Shown: piece after piece, positions 60,795 to 64,000 of the stretch
Layout: each line of letters begins with the position of its first letter
How positions within the stretch are numbered: the stretch's first letter is position 1
NCBI GenBank assembly: GCA_022839995.1
Contig: JALHIN010000012.1
Span: 8,182 to 72,181, forward strand
From: 79-D21 sp022839995
Lineage (GTDB): Bacteria > Synergistota > Synergistia > Synergistales > 79-D21
DNA: 64,000 bases
Direction: 5' to 3'
Notes under the pieces: generated by a model
Told to the model about the DNA's origin: nothing
What the model saw: only the letters and a program-made list of their open reading frames with translations
Database searches by the model: none
Made by a program: the position numbers and the translations under genes

Positions 60795-61714
60795 TTCTTT
60801 TCCTCCCAGGCAACCGGCAGCGGCGCCAGGTTCATCCGGCCGCAGCAGACTCCGACCATCACCCCTCGTTCTCCCGCCATGAGGGCCTGCACCCCCTTGA
60901 CACCCATCCGCGATGCAAGGACCGTATCGAAGGACGTGGGACTCCCGCCCCGCAGGACGTGCCCCAGGACGGTCACGCGCGCCTCGTACCCTGCCGTGTC
61001 CATCAGCGCTTCCTTCAGGGACTGGGCCGGCATGACCCCTTCTGCGAGGATGATCATGGAGTGGGTCTTCCCGCGTTTTCGCGAATAGTGGAGCTTCTCG
61101 ACGATTTTGCCCAGGCTGAAAGGGATCTCGGGGACAATCGCCGCTTCCGCACCGCTGGCTACCGCGACTTCCAGGGCAAGGTAGCCCGTGCGGCGGCCCA
61201 TGACCTCTACGATGAACAGACGGTCGTGGCTGGAGGCGGTGTCCCGCAGCTTCTGGACCGCTTCCAGTGCCGTGTTCACCGCCGTGTCGAAACCGATCGT
61301 CTCGTCTGTTCCGGCGATGTCGTTGTCGATCGTCCCCGGAAGGCCGATAACGGGAAACCCCCTCTTGTGAAGCTCCCACGCCCCCTTGTAGGACCCCTCC
61401 CCTCCGATCACGACCAAGGCGTCTATTGCAGCTTGCTCGAGCCGGGCCAGCGCTTCCCTTTGCCCTTCCTCCGTCTTGAACCGTTCGCTCCGGGCCGTCC
61501 GCAGGAAGGTTCCCCCGCGGTGGATGATGCTCCCCACGCTGCCCTTCCCCAGGGGGATGAAATCGCCTTCCAGAAGGCCTTCGTAGCCCCGCTGGACTCC
61601 AACGACTTCAAGGCCTCCGTAGATGGCCGTACGGGTCACCGCCCGGATGGCCGCGTTCATTCCGGGGGAGTCTCCCCCGCTCGTCAGGACGGCGATTCGC
61701 TTGAGGTTGGACAT
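60746..61714 (-). CDS. pfkA: 6-phosphofructokinase
   Basis: A 322-residue glycolytic kinase with GGDSPGMNAAIR (residues 13-24), the nucleotide loop GGEGSYKGA (104-112) and the catalytic PGTIDNDIAGTD with Asp130. Glycine, not Asp, follows the acidic residue in the nucleotide loop, which favours ATP over pyrophosphate as donor; the acidic residue itself is Glu where Asp is usual. ATG at 61714 after AAGGAGAG. Confidence 0.94.
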   Translation of the reverse strand: MSNLKRIAVLTSGGDSPGMNAAIRAVTRTAIYGGLEVVGVQRGYEGLLEGDFIPLGKGSVGSIIHRGGTFLRTARSERFKTEEGQREALARLEQAAIDALVVIGGEGSYKGAWELHKRGFPVIGLPGTIDNDIAGTDETIGFDTAVNTALEAVQKLRDTASSHDRLFIVEVMGRRTGYLALEVAVASGAEAAIVPEIPFSLGKIVEKLHYSRKRGKTHSMIILAEGVMPAQSLKEALMDTAGYEARVTVLGHVLRGGSPTSFDTVLASRMGVKGVQALMAGERGVMVGVCCGRMNLAPLPVAWEEKKCLNPELMSLIDILSI

Positions 61715-61781
61715 GGATTCTCCCTCTCCTTCGTCAGGCCGCTTCCACAAAGGACATCCTACCACACGGAATCCGCGCAGG

Positions 61782-61809
61782 AAAAAAGGGGACGCCCGAA
61801 GGCGTCCCC
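61782..61809 (-). terminator. Intrinsic terminator of the exported coiled-coil protein gene
   Basis: Perfect GGGGACGCC/GGCGTCCCC stem with a 4-base loop and TTTTTT on the minus strand. It isolates pfkA from the gene upstream. Confidence 0.94.
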
Positions 61810-61830
61810 GAATCGATTCCTACTCTTCGG

Positions 61831-62577
61831 TCATTGCTTCTGCAGCTCGTTCATCCGGGCCTGGATCTTCTCGATTTCGAGCTTTAGCTGTTCGAGCTTG
61901 CCTTCGAGGTCCTTCTTTTCCACGTTCAGTTTTTCCAGCCGCCGGATCAGCCGGTCCATCTCCAGCTTCGCTCCCGCCTTCCCGGCAAACAGCCTTTCCG
62001 GGTTGTCGTTCGCGACATCCCAGACGAACTCGGCCGTCTTGGCCCTCATGGTCATGCTGATGGAACCGCTGATTTCCAGCTTGACGCTTTTGACACCCTT
62101 GAGCAGGTCCTTCCCCGTCTTCTCGTCGAACCTCGGGAAGTAGACCAGCCCCTCTATCTTGTCCATGACCCGCATGTTCAGGCGCGGATCGTAATCCTTG
62201 GGTTCGTACCGCTTCCCGCCGATCCAGAGCCAGACCTGCTTCCCGAAAGGAGCCATGTGAAGGGCGGCCCCACGGTTGTCGAAAGACAGCTTCACGGGAA
62301 TCGTGTCTTCGACGTTGAGGGTTTTCAGGAACTGGTACTTGTAGCGCTCCAGCTCGTCCGCGGTCCAGAGGTTCCTGTCGGCTTCCTGCTGGATCGTCGC
62401 CTCAATGAACTCCGCCGAATAATAGGTCGCGCTGATCGAAAGAGAATCCCCGCGATCCGCGAAATCCCTCGTTTTTGTCCAGCGGTTCAGGATCGAGTCG
62501 TAAGTTGCCGCCCATGCTATGGCTGAGACAAAAACCGAAACGAGAACCGCGATTCCCGGGATCCACGCCTTGCGCAT
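61831..62577 (-). CDS. Exported hypothetical protein with C-terminal coiled coil
   Basis: A 248-residue protein with a signal peptide (about 1-24, cleavage after AWA). The central part (about 30-185) is beta-rich with aromatic pairs (ISATYYSAEFIEA, KQVWLWIGGKRYEP, LNMRVMDKIEGLVYF); the last 50 residues are a charged leucine heptad coiled coil (MDRLIRRLEKLNVEKKDLEG). I recognise no family. It has its own terminators on both sides and lies downstream of the porin-like gene, so an envelope role is possible. Confidence 0.7.
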   Translation of the reverse strand: MRKAWIPGIAVLVSVFVSAIAWAATYDSILNRWTKTRDFADRGDSLSISATYYSAEFIEATIQQEADRNLWTADELERYKYQFLKTLNVEDTIPVKLSFDNRGAALHMAPFGKQVWLWIGGKRYEPKDYDPRLNMRVMDKIEGLVYFPRFDEKTGKDLLKGVKSVKLEISGSISMTMRAKTAEFVWDVANDNPERLFAGKAGAKLEMDRLIRRLEKLNVEKKDLEGKLEQLKLEIEKIQARMNELQKQ

Positions 62578-62603
62578 GCACCGATCACTCCAGTCGTGAA
62601 AAG

Positions 62604-62635
62604 AAAAATGGGGCGGGAGCAAGAGCTCCCACCCC
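62604..62635 (-). terminator. Intrinsic terminator of the porin-like gene
   Basis: On the minus strand GGGGTGGGAGC pairs with GCTCCCGCCCC (one wobble) across a 4-base loop, then ATTTTTC. Confidence 0.88.
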
Positions 62636-62652
62636 AAGTCTAGCACAATTGC

Positions 62653-64000
62653 CTAGAAGTTGACCGTGGTGCGGAACCAGATCATGCTGTCGTCCCAGCC
62701 AACTTCGTCGATCGCGTCGCTGTCGATCTTGTCGTAGCCGACCTCGAACCAGAGGTTCGGGGTGTAGTTGTAGCGGACGCTGGCGGTATAGCCGGTGTAG
62801 TCGACGAAGCTCGTGTCGACTTCATCGAAGTTGTCGACATCCACCTTGATGTACCGGACATAGGTCCACCACTGGTCGTTCCACTTCTGCTTCGCGACGA
62901 TGTTCCAAACCGTCGTGTCAAGCAAAGCCGTTCCGACACCCACCCCTGCATAGGACGGTGCGCCGAAAATGCTGGCCTGCAGCGCCCAGGCATATGGATC
63001 GGCGTTCATGAACATGAAGTTCTGGTCGATCTGGGCGTACTCGATCCAGAGATCCGTGAACTTCAGCGCGTCCTGCTTCACTTCGATGATGGCCTTCCAG
63101 GCGGACGGAGAATCGTCGGCGATACCGACGAGGTCATCGAGATCCTGGACGAAGTACTGGCCCTTGAAGGCGATGTTCTCGTTGAAGTTCACGATGATGT
63201 CGCCCCACAGGGTGGCCACGTCGATCCCGCTGATCGTAAACTCCTCGTCTTCATCATCAAGGAACACGTGCGGGAAACTCTGGTAGAAATCGTTCTTCAC
63301 GTAGTTTGCCGCCACATGGAGGTTCTCATTGAAGTCGAAGGCCAGGCGCGCGCCCCACAGGTAACGGTCGCTCGCGATCCCGGCATGGGAAGGGATCGGG
63401 AAGTCATCGGTCGTCAGGGCGACATCCTCGTCATGGGCGACAAACATTTCGAAGCTGCCCATTGAGAAGGGTTTCTTGAACCAGACCGCCGTCTCGAGCG
63501 GGTCGAAGTCCGTGACGTAGGCGTCGTTCATGTTGTAGCCGGCAAAGTCAGTGGCGTAGAAGTCGCCTTCCCAGTCAAGCGGGAAGCGGCCAATGTTAGC
63601 GGTGACATCCCACGGGAACTGGATCGTCGCGTAGGCGCGCTTCACGAGAAGCGAATCGCCGCCGGCTCCCTCAAGGCGGACGTTCAGCGTGACCTTGTCG
63701 TCAACGTACTTCACGATGTTCCAGCGGAAGCGGTCAACGCTCCAGTTGGAATCCTGGTCGACACCCCATGCATTCGTGGAGCCATCCGGCGTCTCGGCAT
63801 CGCTGTCGCTTGACCACTTCGCGGTGAAGCGGAAGTTCCCGCTGAACTTCCAGCCGCCGATCCTCTCCTCAAGGACCGCCACGCGGGCATCCAGCTTGTC
63901 GACCTTCACGCCGAGCGCGTCGAGCTCGCTCTTGAACTCCACGACGAGCTTCTTCAGCATCTCCAGGTCCTGCTTGCTGGCCTTCTCCATGTCGACCTTC
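62653..64000 (-). CDS. S-layer-homology-type outer membrane porin (C-terminal part, partial)
   Basis: The frame is open to the window edge, so the N-terminus is missing. The visible part starts in a coiled coil (KQDLEMLKKLVVEFKSELDALGVKVDKLDARVAVLEERI), which in Synergistota-type proteins links an SLH domain to a barrel, followed by about 400 residues of alternating aromatic beta strands (FSGNFRFTAKW, VTLNVRLEGA, MIWFRTTVNF) ending in Phe, the usual outer-membrane barrel signal. Strongly acidic loops. Such proteins are often the most abundant envelope protein. The SLH domain itself is not in view and is inferred. Confidence 0.8.
   Translation of the reverse strand, partial: KVDMEKASKQDLEMLKKLVVEFKSELDALGVKVDKLDARVAVLEERIGGWKFSGNFRFTAKWSSDSDAETPDGSTNAWGVDQDSNWSVDRFRWNIVKYVDDKVTLNVRLEGAGGDSLLVKRAYATIQFPWDVTANIGRFPLDWEGDFYATDFAGYNMNDAYVTDFDPLETAVWFKKPFSMGSFEMFVAHDEDVALTTDDFPIPSHAGIASDRYLWGARLAFDFNENLHVAANYVKNDFYQSFPHVFLDDEDEEFTISGIDVATLWGDIIVNFNENIAFKGQYFVQDLDDLVGIADDSPSAWKAIIEVKQDALKFTDLWIEYAQIDQNFMFMNADPYAWALQASIFGAPSYAGVGVGTALLDTTVWNIVAKQKWNDQWWTYVRYIKVDVDNFDEVDTSFVDYTGYTASVRYNYTPNLWFEVGYDKIDSDAIDEVGWDDSMIWFRTTVNF

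Noticed and set aside
60794..61379. Upstream extension of the D-glutamate cyclase frame
   Set aside because: The extension is the antisense-free alternate frame of pfkA and contains no cyclase-like sequence; the ATG at 60794 has a good ribosome site.

Overview
The window looks like a chromosomal segment of a fermentative, diderm, amino-acid-degrading bacterium of the phylum Synergistota. The basis is the combination of csaB with an S-layer/porin-type protein, LptC/LptD outer-membrane assembly genes, lysine 2,3-aminomutase, two NhaC antiporters, the Gram-positive-style ctsR-mcsA-mcsB-clpC operon and a threonine T-box. GC is high (near 60% by eye). No insertion sequence, prophage, CRISPR array or rRNA is visible. 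Genes are densely packed, with many 1-4 bp stop/start overlaps, including ATGA and non-ATG forms (GTGA, TTGA), so translational coupling is common. The species assignment is inference; no database was consulted.

Left part (1-9.4 kb, all minus): rnj - Na/Pi symporter - uppP - DUF4321 - maf - DUF5693 - csaB, a cell-envelope and housekeeping run, preceded by a class II aldolase gene. 9.5-11.4 kb: tRNA-Gln(CTG) and tRNA-Glu(CTC) with a terminator, a cold-shock gene, rlmN and tRNA-Ala(GGC). 11.5-14 kb: an exported phosphodiester glycosidase-like protein convergent with an MscS channel.

14-20.6 kb is a lysine/cation block: kamA, a saccharopine-reductase-like dehydrogenase (similar in layout to lysine 6-dehydrogenase), and two closely related nhaC genes facing each other. 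A strong terminator sits between the dehydrogenase and kamA, and the second nhaC has a structured leader that could form a pseudoknot.

20.7-26.2 kb is the heat-shock/proteolysis operon ctsR-mcsA-mcsB-clpC plus a PpiC chaperone, with a CtsR-box-like repeat over its promoter. 26.2-29.2 kb: an ADP-forming acyl-CoA synthetase, plsY and tRNA-Leu(GAG). 29.2-33.6 kb is the SRP/ribosome operon ylxM-ffh-rpsP-khpA-rimM-trmD-rplS; TrmD carries an extra C-terminal RNA-methyltransferase-like domain, and the operon's consensus promoter lies in one arm of a perfect 18-bp inverted repeat.

33.6-43.9 kb is the most accessory-like stretch: a His-rich small protein, LUD protein, asparaginase-like protein, TauE exporter, DUF296 protein, dtxR-slt-ybaK, orphan citG, an XRE/ImmA pair coupled to an Elp3-like radical SAM gene, and a MurR/RpiR regulator. 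43.9-48.4 kb is thrC-thrB-lysC-asd behind a threonine T-box. The divergent greA follows. From 59.3 down to 49.0 kb there is one long co-directional run: exported protein - transaldolase - rho - LysM/M23 peptidase - pyrG - two exported proteins - lptC - lptD - ddl. The right end has an ECF S component, a D-glutamate cyclase-like gene overlapping pfkA, an exported coiled-coil protein, and the 3' part of an abundant-type outer-envelope beta-barrel protein that runs off the window.
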